Positions 1-12,467 of a stretch of 64,000 bases of DNA are shown in pieces. A program made the position numbers and the translations under genes. The notes under the pieces were generated by a model. It saw only the letters and a list, made by a program, of their open reading frames with translations. It ran no database searches and was not told the DNA's origin. The stretch spans positions 744,001-808,000 of the forward strand of contig JACKQL020000017.1 of assembly GCA_018296165.2 (NCBI GenBank). Direction: 5' to 3'. Positions within the stretch are counted from its first letter, which is position 1; each line of letters begins with the position of its first letter. Source of the stretch: Termitomyces sp. T153 (lineage: Eukaryota > Basidiomycota > Agaricomycetes > Agaricales > Lyophyllaceae).

Positions 1-90
1 AGTGTTCGGTTGCCAGTGCAAGGGGATCACGCCCGCCTAGTAAGGACTCGCCCAGTGCAGCTGAGCCCCCGTGGTCAGTGGAACCTGACA
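1..90 (+). repeat. 3' end of the outer element's 5' LTR
   Basis: Matches the last 90 bases of the 3' LTR (13568-13657) and ends in CTGACA. The primer-binding site follows directly. Confidence 0.9.
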
Positions 91-103
91 TAACATCAAG
101 ACT
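91..103 (+). promoter_or_regulatory. Self-complementary primer-binding site of the outer element
   Basis: TAACATCAAGACT abuts the 5' LTR. It is the exact reverse complement of AGTCTTGATGTTA at 12962-12974 in the element's own LTR, which starts 32 bases after the first base of the TATATAAG box. This is the layout of Tf1/sushi-type self-priming, where the first bases of the transcript fold back as primer. It does not start with TGG, so ordinary tRNA priming is not suggested. Confidence 0.7.
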
Positions 104-1309
104 CTACCTTACCCTGTCCATGATGCCCGCACTATCTCCGCACACACAATCAAATAACTCCGATGTCTATGGTCTACCCATGCCTGGAAACCCTTATGAT
201 TCATACGGCCCTGCCCAATTTGCTGAGGCACATTGAGTCGCGGATCTGACACCAAATGTCCCCTCCACTCCAGTTACATCCATACAATGGCTCCCCCCAT
301 GGACACCCTCCCCAACCCACACCCAACCTCAAACCCCTCATGCAGACCATCAAATCATCTCCCACCCCACCCTTACCCTCTCCGCCAACTCCGTTCCCTT
401 GCACAAAGTTGACTCCGACGTCACCCAAAGAACAGCATTCTAAAACCTGGTGACCATCCGACCAAATGAGCAACAATGTCTCCGGCACTGCGCCAACCCT
501 CCGACAAACAATAACGCCAACCCACCGCAAAACAGTCACCCATTGCACAAAGGATCACTAGCCATGATGAGACCACTGAGAACACGCTTCCCCAAAGCCC
601 GCCTGTGGATCCACCAACCCACTAGCAACCCCGCAGACTGACGAATGTGACTAATCACCAACAACATTACCAAACCCTACTACCAACCACCCGACCCTCA
701 CCACGATCACCCCCAAGGAACTACGCCCTGCAACAACTAGCCCCGAAATCACCAAAATCAAGCTCAACCCAACAACCCCAACAACAGAGCAAGAACCCCA
801 GACCTAGGCTATGCTCCAACCCCAGAACCTGCTTCCGGTCAGTTGGGGACCTTGGTCGACTTGGCCATCACCCCTGCCCAACAAATGAAGGGGCCCCAAC
901 ACCTCCGACCCGACCCCAACAATCCCGGAACAAGACCAAGACACCCCCAAGCTTCTAGATGGTCAGGAAAAGAATGGCTACGCACCTCCACCCCACTGCC
1001 CAAAGCACAGCCCCAAAGTTGACAAGGAGAACCATGGCACCCCAACTCTCAACAAGGGACAACTCCGGACTGCACCGCTATTTCAACACCTTCTCCCACA
1101 CAATCTGGAACCCCCAACATTGAGGACCCTTGACGCTGACCCTCCCCGCATGCCACTCCTGAACCTAAACTCCACCACCAGACTCCGCCACCTCCCACAA
1201 AGGAACCCCCAGCATAGGAGCCACCCCAAACTAACTATAGGAAAAAGGACCCTATATGAAGTAGTTCCCCTAAGTACTCTAAATTTGCTGACATGTTCAT
1301 ATAAGGGAG

Positions 1310-1314
1310 GGAGA
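1310..1314. repeat. Target-site duplication GGAGA (left copy)
   Basis: GGAGA at 1310-1314 is repeated at 8916-8920, flanking the reversed inner element. Removing the element and one copy restores a sequence matching the inner element's own uninterrupted internal region. Confidence 0.9.
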
Positions 1315-2529
1315 TGTCAGGTTCTGCTGACTCTGGGGGCTCAGCTGCACTGGGCAAGTCCTTACTAGGCAGGCGTGATCCCCTTGCACTGGTAACCGAA
1401 CACTCGAAGACGTTCCGGGTACTAATGGCTTGTGCGGATAGTTGGTGGGATGTGATCCGAATGGATCCGGAGAGGTCTGGGGAAGTCAGATTGTGAGGAA
1501 ATGAGACGGCCTTGGCAGGGCTCAGGCAGAAGACCATAAGGGAGATTTGCGGAAGCAAAGGAGTAGGTGGCTGTGTGATCAATGGGAGCGGGGCTGGGGT
1601 TTGATGGGAGATCAATTGGAGTTGATGGGGTCCAGGACCGAGCAAAGAGCGAGGTTCGGACCTGGTGAAAGAGTGTTGGGGTTCGTGATCGTAATCGCGG
1701 AGTTTGTGAGGTCGTTTAGGTTGATGAGGACTTGGGCACAATGGCCAGACGGAGTCACCGAGACAGCGTCAGACGAAATGGAATGGGGTTGATATGGAAC
1801 AAGAGTAGATTCGAGTGGAGATACGAAACGATAATGAGAACGATAATGAAATGGAGACAAGACAAGACCGGGAGACTGAGATAAGACCGGGAGACTGAGA
1901 TAAGACCGGGAGACTGAGAGTAAGGAGAACGAGACATGAAACACAAAACACAAAACACGAAAAGGAAACAATCAGACCATAGGTAACGTTAAGCAATATC
2001 AAGACTAGAGTACGAAGAGCTACTCGACGGCTTATATACTGACTACTGGAGAACTTTGGGGTACGTCGGCTGCGGCGGCGGGGCTTGGCAGAGCTCGACG
2101 GAGTGGGCAGGTGTTGGTTGTGATTGAGGATTGGGCCGCGCTGATACATTGATGGGATCATTGGGGAATGCGGGTTGCCCCAAGGTTGTTGTGATACCCC
2201 GGAATAAGTCAGAGGAACCAGGGTGTTGAGTTGATGATGGGTGGCGAAGATCGGGAACAGCGGGGGTGGTTCTTGGGGTTCAGGAGACCCAGGGTAAGTG
2301 TCAGTGGCTGCGGGGAAGGCACCGAAGTTGGCCAGCAGGGTAAGTGTCAGTGGCTGTGGGGAAGGCACCGAAGTTGGCCAGGGGGCCGTCGGAGTTAGCC
2401 AGGGAGGCGTCGGAGTTAGCCGAAATAGGCGTGGGGTATGGGTGGAAGTTCGGCAGAGCGTTGGGGGTTTTTTGGGGGTTCGGGGGGTTGATGGACGATG
2501 TGCGGGGTTTCGGGGGATGGGTCGTGACA
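1315..2529 (-). repeat. 3' LTR of inner element
   Basis: 1215 bp, minus orientation, near-identical to 7701-8915. It contains a TATA-like box, then a match to the primer-binding site, then three copies of a 19-bp repeat (about 1866-1925) in the part expected to be transcribed. Confidence 0.92.
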
Positions 2530-2546
2530 TCACCCCCCCTTCAGCG
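2530..2546 (-). promoter_or_regulatory. Polypurine tract of inner element
   Basis: On the minus strand CTGAAGGGGGGGTGA directly precedes the 3' LTR start, the expected site for plus-strand priming. The outer element has the same tract at 12451-12467. Confidence 0.7.
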
Positions 2547-2740
2547 TTGAGACCCTTCGAGACGCGGGGGCAGGATGGGGATTGGCGGGGCGTGGGAGTC
2601 AAAGCCAAGCAATATTGATCAATCCACAGCAAGTGATAGCGGCGTGGGAGACAAAGTCGAAGCGCAGCCGCCGTTTTGTCAGGGTTCTCCTCAATCAATT
2701 AAAAGCTTTGGGCATGCCCCAGGGTTTCCCAAATTTTGTC

Positions 2741-3871
2741 ATGTCTTCCCCCAGCGTTCCAGTAGTCTCTCCCGCCGATTTGGACGAGGTGGTGGTGTAC
2801 GACAGTGGGGGTGAGGAGTTTGAGCATCGGCACTGGGGTAGCGTCAGGGACCAGAGTCGTAAGTGTTGTCGACTTTTCTTTTCGGGATGATTGATGGGGC
2901 TCCTGTAGAATTGTCCGTGGTAGTAGTAGTGGATTTTCCGGGGGTTCCGAAACGGACCAAGTTTCGTCCCACGTTGCTGAAGGGGAAGGGGGCGTCCTCG
3001 GCAGTGGTTCGGGGGAAGCGTCGAGCCTCCCCGCCCTCAGGGGCGGGGCCCAGCAAGAGGCCGCGTGGGCGCAAGTCATTGGCGGGGCCTCCAGGGTCTT
3101 CCCTTTTTTCTCCTACCCCGGGCATCCCCTTGGAATGGTCATCGAGTCCCCCCGCACCTATTCCTTCAATCACGGAGGTCTTTCTTTGCAAGCAGGTGGA
3201 AGCTTTGACGACATTGTTGGCAGCATGGGAGGGTGAGCTCCGGCAGGCGAGGGAGGATCATGACGTGGCGCGGACGGAGAAAGAAGCAATGGAGTGGGAG
3301 AGGAACACTTCAGTGTGCATGGCAACGGAGCGAGCGTTAGAGGTGCAGGGCTTGCGGGAGCGTCTGACGCAGATGGAGGGGCAGCCCGCGGGGGAGGCGG
3401 AGGGGTGGGGACGAGCTCTGGAGGGGGATGCGCTGTGGGTGGAGCTGGAGGCGGTGAGGCGGAGGGAGGACTGGTTGGCCAACAAGGCCACTTCGGGGCG
3501 TGCGGGGATCCTTTGTGAGTTGTCTCCCGTTCCTCCGTTCGTTACTGACGGTTCATTTTCTGGGTTTAGGCTGGGTGCGGGAGCATCGGGTCCTCTTGGA
3601 CGGTGCCTCCACAGTGTTTGCATCAATTCAGGATGGGTTGACGCAGGGATCCGCAGTTCAGCCTCCGGAGTTGCAGCAGGGAATGGTGCGATTGGAGAGG
3701 TTGTTGGCGGGGCATTGGCAACACAATGCGGTGGCCCCGGGGTCGTGGTGGGAGGTGGCGGCTGATGCGGGGGAGGCATTGCTGGGGTTGGTGGAGATCT
3801 TAGCGGTGGTGCGGGCCCAGATGGAAGTCAACCTGGGGGTTGGGTTGCCAGGGGGTCCGGGGAGGGAGTGA
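2741..3871 (+). CDS. Antisense coiled-coil protein of the inner retroelement (three exons)
   Basis: The gene runs against its host element, starting about 210 bp inside the 3' LTR. Exons are 2741-2858, 2909-3514 and 3570-3871, joined by GT-AG introns of 50 and 55 bp; the sum (1026 nt) gives 341 residues. I chose ATG 2741 because it opens the frame shared with the outer copy. The product has an acidic N-terminus (DLDEVVVYDSGGEEFE), a hydrophobic VVVVV stretch, a basic KRPRGRK patch that could be a nuclear signal, and a long Glu/Arg/Leu-rich segment (about residues 145-260) with heptad character. No known domain is recognised. The same introns and frame recur in the outer copy. A role in nuclear import or regulation of the element is only a guess. 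Confidence 0.6.
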
Positions 3872-5389
3872 GATGGGTGTGGGCCTTGTTTCTTGTTGCT
3901 CTCGGACTTGCCGCCTCCCTCGCCTGGTTGTATATAATTTTTTTGTACGTGAACATGCCCTCTTCTTGGTCCCTGGGCGTGTGAAGTGAGGTTTTAGTTT
4001 GTATGAGGGTGAAGTAAGCAAAACATGCAGGAGTGTGAGAGGGAGTTGAATCCCTAGTCAATCCAGAGGTGGGGGTTACGCCCATTAGTGCTGACTGTGC
4101 TGGCTAGTCCCGGGGTTTGTTGGGACGGGGCGGGGCATCACAGGGAGGGCTCCTGAGGTCCGGCGGGGGTGGTGGGAGTTCTCCGGTGGAGTCCCACGGC
4201 ATTTCAGGCGGTGTTATTGAGTTTGATTCTCAGAAATTCTGACTGGGGGTGCAGGGGTTTTCTTTTGTCTGCGGTGGGGACGTGCGCTGTATTGGTATGG
4301 GAGGGCGGACCTTCAAATCTTTCATGGTGCCCAGCGGGTTCGGGGCTTTGGTTTTCTTGGCAGTGCAGTTGGCGGGGGGGGAACGGAGGTCTCCCCGTGA
4401 TCTGGCCCTTATGCCGGCACTGGTGGCGAAGGCGGCAGGGCCTTCTTCATCGGCGGGGTTTGGTGAGGCAAGGTTCGTCCTCGCGGCATAGTTGGTCCGG
4501 GTCGGGGTTGTGTTCCGGAGTATTGCGTCTGTGGGCGGGCATGTTCAGGTGGTGCTTTGGTGTGCTCCGGAGTGTCGATGACTGAGGGGGCAGGATGCGG
4601 GGTGATCAGTCCCAACCAGTTCCTTTGGGTCCAGAGCCAAAATTTGAGGTTCCGGATCATCTACGTGACATTGCTTTCCTGACCAAAGGTAAGTCCTGAG
4701 ACGGACGGAGGAGTCTTATGTATTTTCTGATACTTCCTCGAGTTTGGAGGTCTGGGGGTCGGTGGTTCCTTCGTCGGGGAAGGAGTGGGTGGTCCCGGAG
4801 TCGACACAAGGGTCACTCGGTGGGGGTTTGTTGGTTGTTCACGGTTGTTGGGGCGGCGGGGAGGTCAGTCGCGGGGAGGCACTGGAGTGGGGCTCCCCGG
4901 GAGTCGCAGCAGGGTCAAGGCAACTCTTCATTTGTGTTCCGGAGCGGCCCGGAGATTGTTGCAAGTGTGGGGGGTAGCAGTGGGGAGAGGCACTGCTTGC
5001 TTTTCTGGATGCTCCAATGATGTGGTCTCTGTTTGACGGACATATTCAGGCGTAGGGGTGGGATTTGGAGCGGGTGGTGATTTATGGTCACAGAGTTGGG
5101 GCTACCAGGGCATCATTGTCGGGCTGGCGCCGTGAGTTCTCTTGATCAAATGTCGTGGTCGGAGCGGAGGCCCTGGAGTCATGTCGCCAGGGTCCGGAGC
5201 TCTGTTGAAGGGTTCGGAGGGGGTCTGGGTCAGGCAGTTTTGGGCTGGCGCAGGATTGTTTGGGTCGTCAGGCCAGGTGGGGGAGGTCCTTTGAGGATAT
5301 TGGAGCATGTGCCCTTTGGGTCGTCGGGTCGCTTAAATGGCTGATCGTCGTTTTCTGGGTGATGGTGGGGCTTCTCCCTCCCTTATATG

Positions 5390-6554
5390 TGTCACGACCC
5401 GTTCCCCAAAACCCCGCACATCGTCCATCAAACCCCCGAACCCCCAAAAGGACCCCCAACGCTCCGCCGAACTTCCGCCCATGCCCACGCCTACTTCGGC
5501 TAACTCCGACACCTCCCCGGCTAACTCCGACGGCCCCCTGGCCAACTTCGGTGCCTGCCCCGCAGCCACTGACACTTACCCTGGGCTTCCCAAACCCCGA
5601 GAACCACCCCCGCTATTCCTGATCTTCGCCCACCCATCATTAACTCAACACCCTGCTTCCTCCGACCTATTCCGGAATATCACGACAACCTCGGAACAAC
5701 CCGCGATCCCATCAACGTATCAGCGCGGCACGATCTTCGATCACAACCGACACCCGCCCGCTCCGTCAAGCCCCGCCAAGCCCCGCCGCCACAGCCGACG
5801 TACCCCGAAGTCCTCCGGTAGTCAGTATATAAGTCATCGAGTAGCTCTTCGTACTCCGGTCTTGATATTGCTTAACGTTACCTATGGTCTGATTGTTTCC
5901 TCTTTGTGTTTCGTGTTCGTTTTCGTATCTCTTTCTCCTTACTCTCAGTTTCCCGGTCTTATCTCAGTCTCCCGGTCTTATCTCAGTCTCCCGGTCTTAT
6001 CTCAGTCTCCCGGTCTTGTCTCGTCCCCTTTTCGTTATCGCTCTCGTTATCGTTTCGTACCTCCACTCGAATCTACTCTTGTTCCATATTGTCTCGTCTG
6101 ACGCCGTCTCGGTGACGTCGTCTGACCCTTGTGCCCAATTCCTCATCAACCCTAACGACCTCACGAATTCCGCGATTATAATTACGAACCCCGACACTCC
6201 TTACCAGGTCCGAACCTCACTCTTCGCTCGGTCCCGGACTCCATCAACTCCAAATGATCTCCCATCAAACCCCGGCTCCGCCCCCATTGATCACACAGCC
6301 ACCTACTCCCTTGCTTCCGCAAATCTCCCGTACGGCCTTCTGCCTGAACCCCGCCAAGACCGTCTCATTTCCCCACAATCCGACTTCTCCGGACCTTCCC
6401 GGACCTGTCTGGATCACATCTCCCCAATTACCCGTGCAAACCCCCAGGACCCAGAATGTCTTTGAGTGTCCGGTCACCAATGCAGGGGAATCACGCCCGC
6501 CTAGTAAGGACTCGCCCAGTGCAGCTGCGCCCCCGAGGTCAGCGGACCCTGACA
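5390..6554 (+). repeat. Solo LTR of the same family inside the inner element
   Basis: 1165 bp, TGTCAC...CTGACA, plus orientation, flanked by ATATG at 5385-5389 and 6555-6559. No internal sequence is attached, so it is the product of LTR-LTR recombination. It carries four copies of a 19-bp CAGTCTCCCGGTCTTATCT-type repeat (about 5945-6022), one more than the other LTRs. It lies opposite to its host element. Confidence 0.93.
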
Positions 6555-7687
6555 ATATGAACATGTCAGCGAATTTAGAGTACTTAGGGAACTACTTCAT
6601 ATAGGGTCCTTTTTCCTATAGTTAGTTCGGGGTGGCTCCTATGCTGGGGATTCCTTCGTGGGAGGTGGCAGAGTCTGGTGGTGGAGTTTAGGCTTGGGGG
6701 TGGCATGCGGGGGGGTTTTGGCATCCAGGGTCTTCATTGTCGGGGGCTCCGGATTGTGTGGGGGAGGGTGGTGAAATAGCGGTGTGGTTCGGAGTTGTCC
6801 CTTGTCGGGAGTGGGGTGCCGTGGTTCTCCTTATTAACATCTAGAGGCTTGGGGATGTTTTGGTCTTGTTCCAGGGTTGTCGGGGTCAGGTCGGAGGTGT
6901 CGGGGCCCCTTCATTTGTTGGGCAGAGGTGACGGCTGAATCGATCAAGGTCCGGAAGCAGGTCCTGGGGTTGGAGTGTAGCCTAGGTCTGAGGTTCTTGT
7001 TCTGGGGTTGGGGTTGTTGGGTCGAGCTTGATTTTGGTGATTTTGGGGCTAGTTGTCAGAGGGTTTAGTTCCTCAAAAAGGGGGGGTCGGGGTGAGGGTC
7101 GGGGGTCGGTAGTAGGGTTCGGTGATGTTGTCGACGTTTAGTCGCATTCGTCGGTCTGCGGAGTTGCTAGTGGGTTGGCAGATCCACAGGCGTGCTTTGA
7201 AGAAGCACGTTCTCAGTGGTCTCATCGGGGTTGGCGATCTTCATGCAAGGGGTGACTGTTTCGCGGCGGGTTGGCGTTATTGTTTGTCGGAGAGTTGGTG
7301 CGGTGCCGGAGACATTGTTGCTTGTTGGGTCAGATGGTCATCAGGTTTTAGGATATTGTTCTTGGGGTGATGTTGGGGTCAACTTTGTGTGAGAGAACAG
7401 AGTTGGCGGAGAGGGTAAGAGTGGGGTGGGAGATGATTTGATGGTTTGCGCGAGGGGTTGGAGGTTGGGTGTGAGTTGGGGAGGGTGTCCATGGGGGGGG
7501 CCGTTGTACGAATGTAACCGGAGTGGAGGGGACATTTGGTGTCGGATCTGCAACTCAATGTGCCTCAGCAAATTGGGCAGGGCCATATGAATCATAGAGA
7601 TTTCCAGGCACGGGTAGACCATAGACATTAGAGTTATTTGATCGTGTGGGCAGAGATAATGAGGGCATCACAGACGGGGCAAGGTAG

Positions 7688-7700
7688 AGTCTTGATATTA
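7688..7700 (-). promoter_or_regulatory. Self-complementary primer-binding site of inner element
   Basis: Minus-strand TAATATCAAGACT abuts the 5' LTR. Twelve of its 13 bases pair with AGTCTTGATATT in the same LTR (plus-strand 8381-8392), again 32 bases from the TATA box; the 13th can form a G-U pair. It differs from the outer element's site by C to T, matched by the G to A difference in the LTR. Confidence 0.7.
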
Positions 7701-8915
7701 TGTCAGGTTCCACTGACCCCGGGGGCTCAGCTGCACTGGGCAAGTCCTTACTAGGTGGGCGTGATCCCCTTGCACTGGTAACCGAACACTCGAAGACATT
7801 CCGGGTACTAATGGCTTGTGCAGATAGTTGGTGGGATGTGATCCGGACAGATCCAGGGAGGTCCGGGGAAGTCGGATTGTGAGGAAACGAGACGGCCTTG
7901 GCAGGGCTCAGGCAGAAGACCGTAAGGGAGATTCATGGAAGCAAAGGAGTAGGCAGCTGTGTGATCAATGGGAGCGGGGCTGGGGTTTGATGGGAGATCA
8001 ATTGGAGTTGATGGGGTCCAGGACCGAGCAAAGAGCGAGGTTCGGACCTGGTGAAAGAGTGTTGGGGTTCGTGATCGTAATCGCGGAGTTTGTGAGGTCG
8101 TTTAGGTTGATGAGGACTTGGGCACAATGGCCAGACGGAGTCACCGAGACAGCGTCAGACGAAATGGAATGGGGTTGATATGGAACAAGAGTAGATTCGA
8201 GTGGAGATACGAAACGATAATGAGAACGATAATGAAATGGAGACAAGACAAGACCGGGAGACTGAGATAAGACCGGGAGACTGAGATAAGACCGGGAGAC
8301 TGAGAGTAAGGAGAACGAGACATGAAACACAAAACACAAAACACAAAAAGGAAACAATCAGACCATAGGTAACGTTAAGCAATATCAAGACTAGAGTACG
8401 AAGAGCTACTCGACGGCTTATATACTGACTACCGGAGAACTTTGGGGTACGTTGGCTGCGGCAGCGGGGCTTGGCAGAGCTCGACGGAGTGGGCAGGTGT
8501 TGGTTGTGATTGAGGATTGGGCCGCGCTGATACATTGATGGGATCATTGGGGAATGCAGGTCGCCCTGAGGTTGTTGTGATACCCCGGAATAAGTCGGAG
8601 GAACCAGGGTGTTGAGTTGATGATGGGTGGCGAAGATCGGGAACAGTGGGGGTGGTTCTCGGGGTTCGGGAGACCCAGGGTAAGTGTCAGTGGCTGCGGG
8701 GAAGGCACCGAAGTTGGCCAGCAGGGTAAGTGTCAGTGGCTGTGGGGAAGGCACCGAAGTTGGCCAGGGGGCCGTCGGAGTTAGCCAGGGAGGCGTCGGA
8801 GTTAGCCGAAATAGGCGTGGGGTATGGGTGGAAGTTCGGCAGAGCGTTGGGGGTTTTTTGGGGGTTCGGGGGGTTGATGGACAATGTGTGGGGTTTCGGA
8901 GGACGGGTCGTGACA
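7701..8915 (-). repeat. 5' LTR of inner element
   Basis: 1215 bp, near-identical to 1315-2529. The right edge TGACA is followed by the GGAGA duplication. On the minus strand it holds the TATATAAG promoter box and the R-region match to the primer-binding site. Confidence 0.92.
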
Positions 8916-11061
8916 GGAGAAGCCCCACCATCATCCAGAGAACGTCAATCAGCCGCTCAAGCGACCTGACAACCCAAAGGGCACATGCTCCAATATCCTT
9001 AAAGGACCTCCCCCACCTGGCTCGACAACCTAAACAACCCCGCACCAGCCCAAAACTGCCCAACCCACCCCTCTGACCCACTCTGAACCCCTCGACGCAG
9101 CTCTGGACCCTGGCAACACAACTCCAGGGCCTCCGCTCCGACTCCAACATTTGATCAAGGGGACCTACAGCGCCAACCCAACAACGATGCCCTGGTAGCC
9201 CCAACTCCACAACATAAATCACCACCAGCTCTGAATCCCACCCCTACACTGGAATATGTCCATCGAACAGGAACCACATCATCAGAGTACCCAGAAGCAA
9301 GCCACATGCAAAGTATCCTCTTTGGAGTACCCAGAAGCAGGCCACATGCAAAGTACCCTCTCCGGAGTACCCTAAGGTTGCTGACACCCTCCCCAAAAAG
9401 ATGCCGCACACCCTGACAATAATTTGACACTGAAGGAAGTGCCGCCCACCCACAACCAGCAAAGGATCTCACATGCCACAACCCCACCCTCAGAGTCCCA
9501 GCCCACCACCATCCCACTCCCCTCGCCCAACACAGATCGCTCCCAACAAGAAAACAAAACAAAACTCCGGGACCCTCAAAGTAATTCCCCCCAAAAGTTT
9601 CACACACCCCCGGAGAACCCAACCACAACTGACGGAGATCAACTCTGGAGCCCAAGAAATGATGAAGTGGCCCCTCCGACTCTGCCCCGAACCCTTGAGG
9701 GACAAGAGACAACCCCCGAGGAAGCGTACCAAAACCTACCCCGCCCCCTCCATTTGTAGTAACCCCCGGACCACTCTGGAACACAAGTGGAAGAATGCCC
9801 TAACCCCGTCAACAAACTAAACCCACCCCCCAACCCCCATACCAACCCCAAACCCCTGGTCCTTTCACTGGGAACAACGGACCAACAAAATATGTTTCGG
9901 GCCTGTTTCCCCGCTCTGCAACCCCCAAAGTCTTTCCGCTGGGACGATCTGTTGCCAACCGGACCCCACACTACCCCTACCAAAAGAAGCACCCCAAGCC
10001 CTAGAAGACAAAAGCAATGTCACGTAGGTGGCCTAGGACCCACAGACCCTGACTCTGGACCAGGAGAAACTTATGGGGACTGGTCACCCCAAATCCTGCC
10101 CCCTTGTCACCGGCACTCCGAAGCACACCAAACACCCCTGAGCACACCTGCCCATGAACACAACCCTCTGGAGTGCGACGTCAACCAGAACCAATATTTC
10201 GGAACGCAACAAAGCCCCAACCCTGCATGCCTTTTGTCGAATACAATACTCCAGAGCTCAACAGAACCCCACCATATGCAGCCCCACCAAAACATAGATC
10301 CCAGGGCAACCCAAGTCAAGGAATCGGATCCTCACTCTAAGGGAGTATCTCCGCCCCCACACTGACCAAACCCACAGCCCAGGATGACCGGAGAACCAGC
10401 TCCTGCCAACTTATTACAAGGACCCCCCTCTGGACCAACTATGCCGCAAGGACAAACCTCGCCCCACCAACCCCACCAATGAAGAGGGCCCTGCCGCCTT
10501 CGCCACCACCATCGGCATAAGGGCCAGATCATGGAAAGACCTCTGTCCCTCCCACCAACCACACTGACAAGAAAACGAAAGCCCCGAACCCCGCTGGACA
10601 CACGTGAAAGATTCAAAGGTCTGCCCTCCTGTACCAACACGGCGCACATCCCTGCCACAGACTGAAGAAAACCCCTACACCCCTAGTTGGAAATTCCGAG
10701 AATCAAACCCAATAACACCATCCCAAAATGCCACGGAACTCCACAGGAGAACTCTCACCACCCCCGCTGAACCTTGGGAGCCCTCCCTGCAATGCTCCGC
10801 CCCATCCCACAAACCCCGGGACTAGCCAGCACAGATGGCACTAGTGGGTGTAACCCCCACCTCTGGATTCACTAGGGATTCAACTCCCACTCACACCCCT
10901 GCGTGTTTTGCTTACTTCGCCCTCATACAAACTAAAACCTCACTTCACATGCCCAGGGGCCAAGAAAAGAACATGTTTGCATACAAAAATTACATATATA
11001 TACAAGGCGAGGGAGGCAGCAAGTCCGAAAGCAACAAGAAACGGGGCCTGCACCCACCCCC

Positions 11062-12258
11062 TCACTCCCTCCCCAGATCCCCTGGCAACCCTATCCCCAG
11101 ATCGACTTCCATCTGGGCCCGCACCACCGCCAAGACCTCCACCAACCCCAGCAACGCCTCCCCCATGTCAACCGCCACCTCCCACCACAACCCTGGGGCC
11201 ACTGCATTGCATCGCTGATGCCCTGCCAGCAACCTCTCCAATTGCGCCATCCCCTGCTGCAACTCTGGGGGCTGAACCGCAGACCCCTGCATCAACCCAT
11301 CCTGAATTGACACAAACGCCATGGAGACACCGTCCAAGAGGACCCGATGCTCCTGCACCCAGCCTGACCCCAGAAAATGAACCGTCAGTAACAAACGGAG
11401 GAGCGGAAGACCACTCACAAAGGATCCCCACACGCCCCAAAGTGGCCTCGTTGGCCAACCAATCCTCCCTCTGCCTTGCCGCCTCCAGCTCCACCCACCA
11501 CGCATCCCCCCCTGGAACTTGTCCCCGCCCCTCCGCTTCCCCTGCTGGCTGCCCCTCCATCTGCGTCAGACGCTCCTGCAAGCCCCGCACCTCTAACACT
11601 CGCTCCGTTGCCACACACACCAATGTGTTCCTTTCCCACTCCATCGCCTCTTTCTCTGTCCGTGCCACGTCACGGTCCTCCCTCGCCCACCAGAGCTCAC
11701 CCTCCCGTGCTGCCAACAACGTTGTCAAAGCCTCCACCTGCTTGCAAAGGAAGACCTCTGTGATCAAAGGAATAGGTGTGGGGGGACTCAACAACCGTTC
11801 CAAGGGAATGCCCGGGGTAGGAGAAAAGAGGAGAGACTCTGGAGGCCCCGCCGATGGCTCGCACCCACGCGGCCTCTTGCTGAGTCCCACCCTCGAGGAT
11901 GGGGAGGCTTGGCGCTTCCCACGAATCACCACGGAGGACGCCCCCTTTCCCTGACCACTCTGTGAAAACCCCGCCTTCCCCGCAGACCGCCCCATGCTCC
12001 CCTCCTTCAGCAACATGGGACAAAACTTGGTCCGCTTTGGGACCCCCAGGGAATCCACCACCACCACCACAGACAACTCTACAAAAACCCCGTCAGTCAT
12101 CCCAAGAAGACAAGTCGACACCACTTATGACTCCAGTCTCTGGCACTAGCATGGCGCCAACGCTCAAACTCCTCCCCCCCACTGTCATACACCACCACCT
12201 CGTCCAAATCAGAAAGCAACGGAGCGGGGGAGACTACTGGAATGCTGGGGGAGGACAT
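11062..12258 (-). CDS. Antisense coiled-coil protein, outer-element copy (possibly splice-damaged)
   Basis: Counterpart of the gene at 2741-3871, in the same antisense position near the 3' LTR. The start ATG is at 12258. The long middle exon stays open to a 55-bp GT-AG intron at 11364-11418, followed by the last exon ending at 11062. The first donor, GTAAGT in the inner copy, reads ATAAGT here (near 12140), so the first intron may not be spliced. The coding frame stays open over about 900 bp despite many substitutions relative to the inner copy, while the sense strand of the element has no comparable ORF. Basic patch and coiled coil are retained. Confidence 0.5.
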
Positions 12259-12467
12259 GACAAAATTTGGGACGGGGTACATCCAAGGCTTTTAATTGAT
12301 TGAAGAGAACCCTGACAAAGCGGCGGCCATGCTTTGACTTCATCTCCCATGCCGCTATCACTCACTGCGGACTGATCAATATTGCTTGGCTTTGACTCCC
12401 ACGCCCCCGCCAATCCCCGACCTGCTCCCCACATCTCAAAGGGTCTCGATGCTGAAGGGGGGGGTGA

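Larger units (their letters stand above)
1315..8915 (-). mobile_element. Inner LTR retrotransposon, complete, same family, reversed
   Basis: A 7601 bp element with LTRs at 7701-8915 (5') and 1315-2529 (3'), each 1215 bp, near-identical and bounded by TGTCAC...CTGACA. A 5-bp duplication GGAGA flanks it. The primer-binding site is 7688-7700 and a polypurine tract touches the 3' LTR. After removing the solo LTR the internal region is about 4.0 kb, with no recognisable pol. A spliced ORF runs antisense at 2741-3871. Confidence 0.9.
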
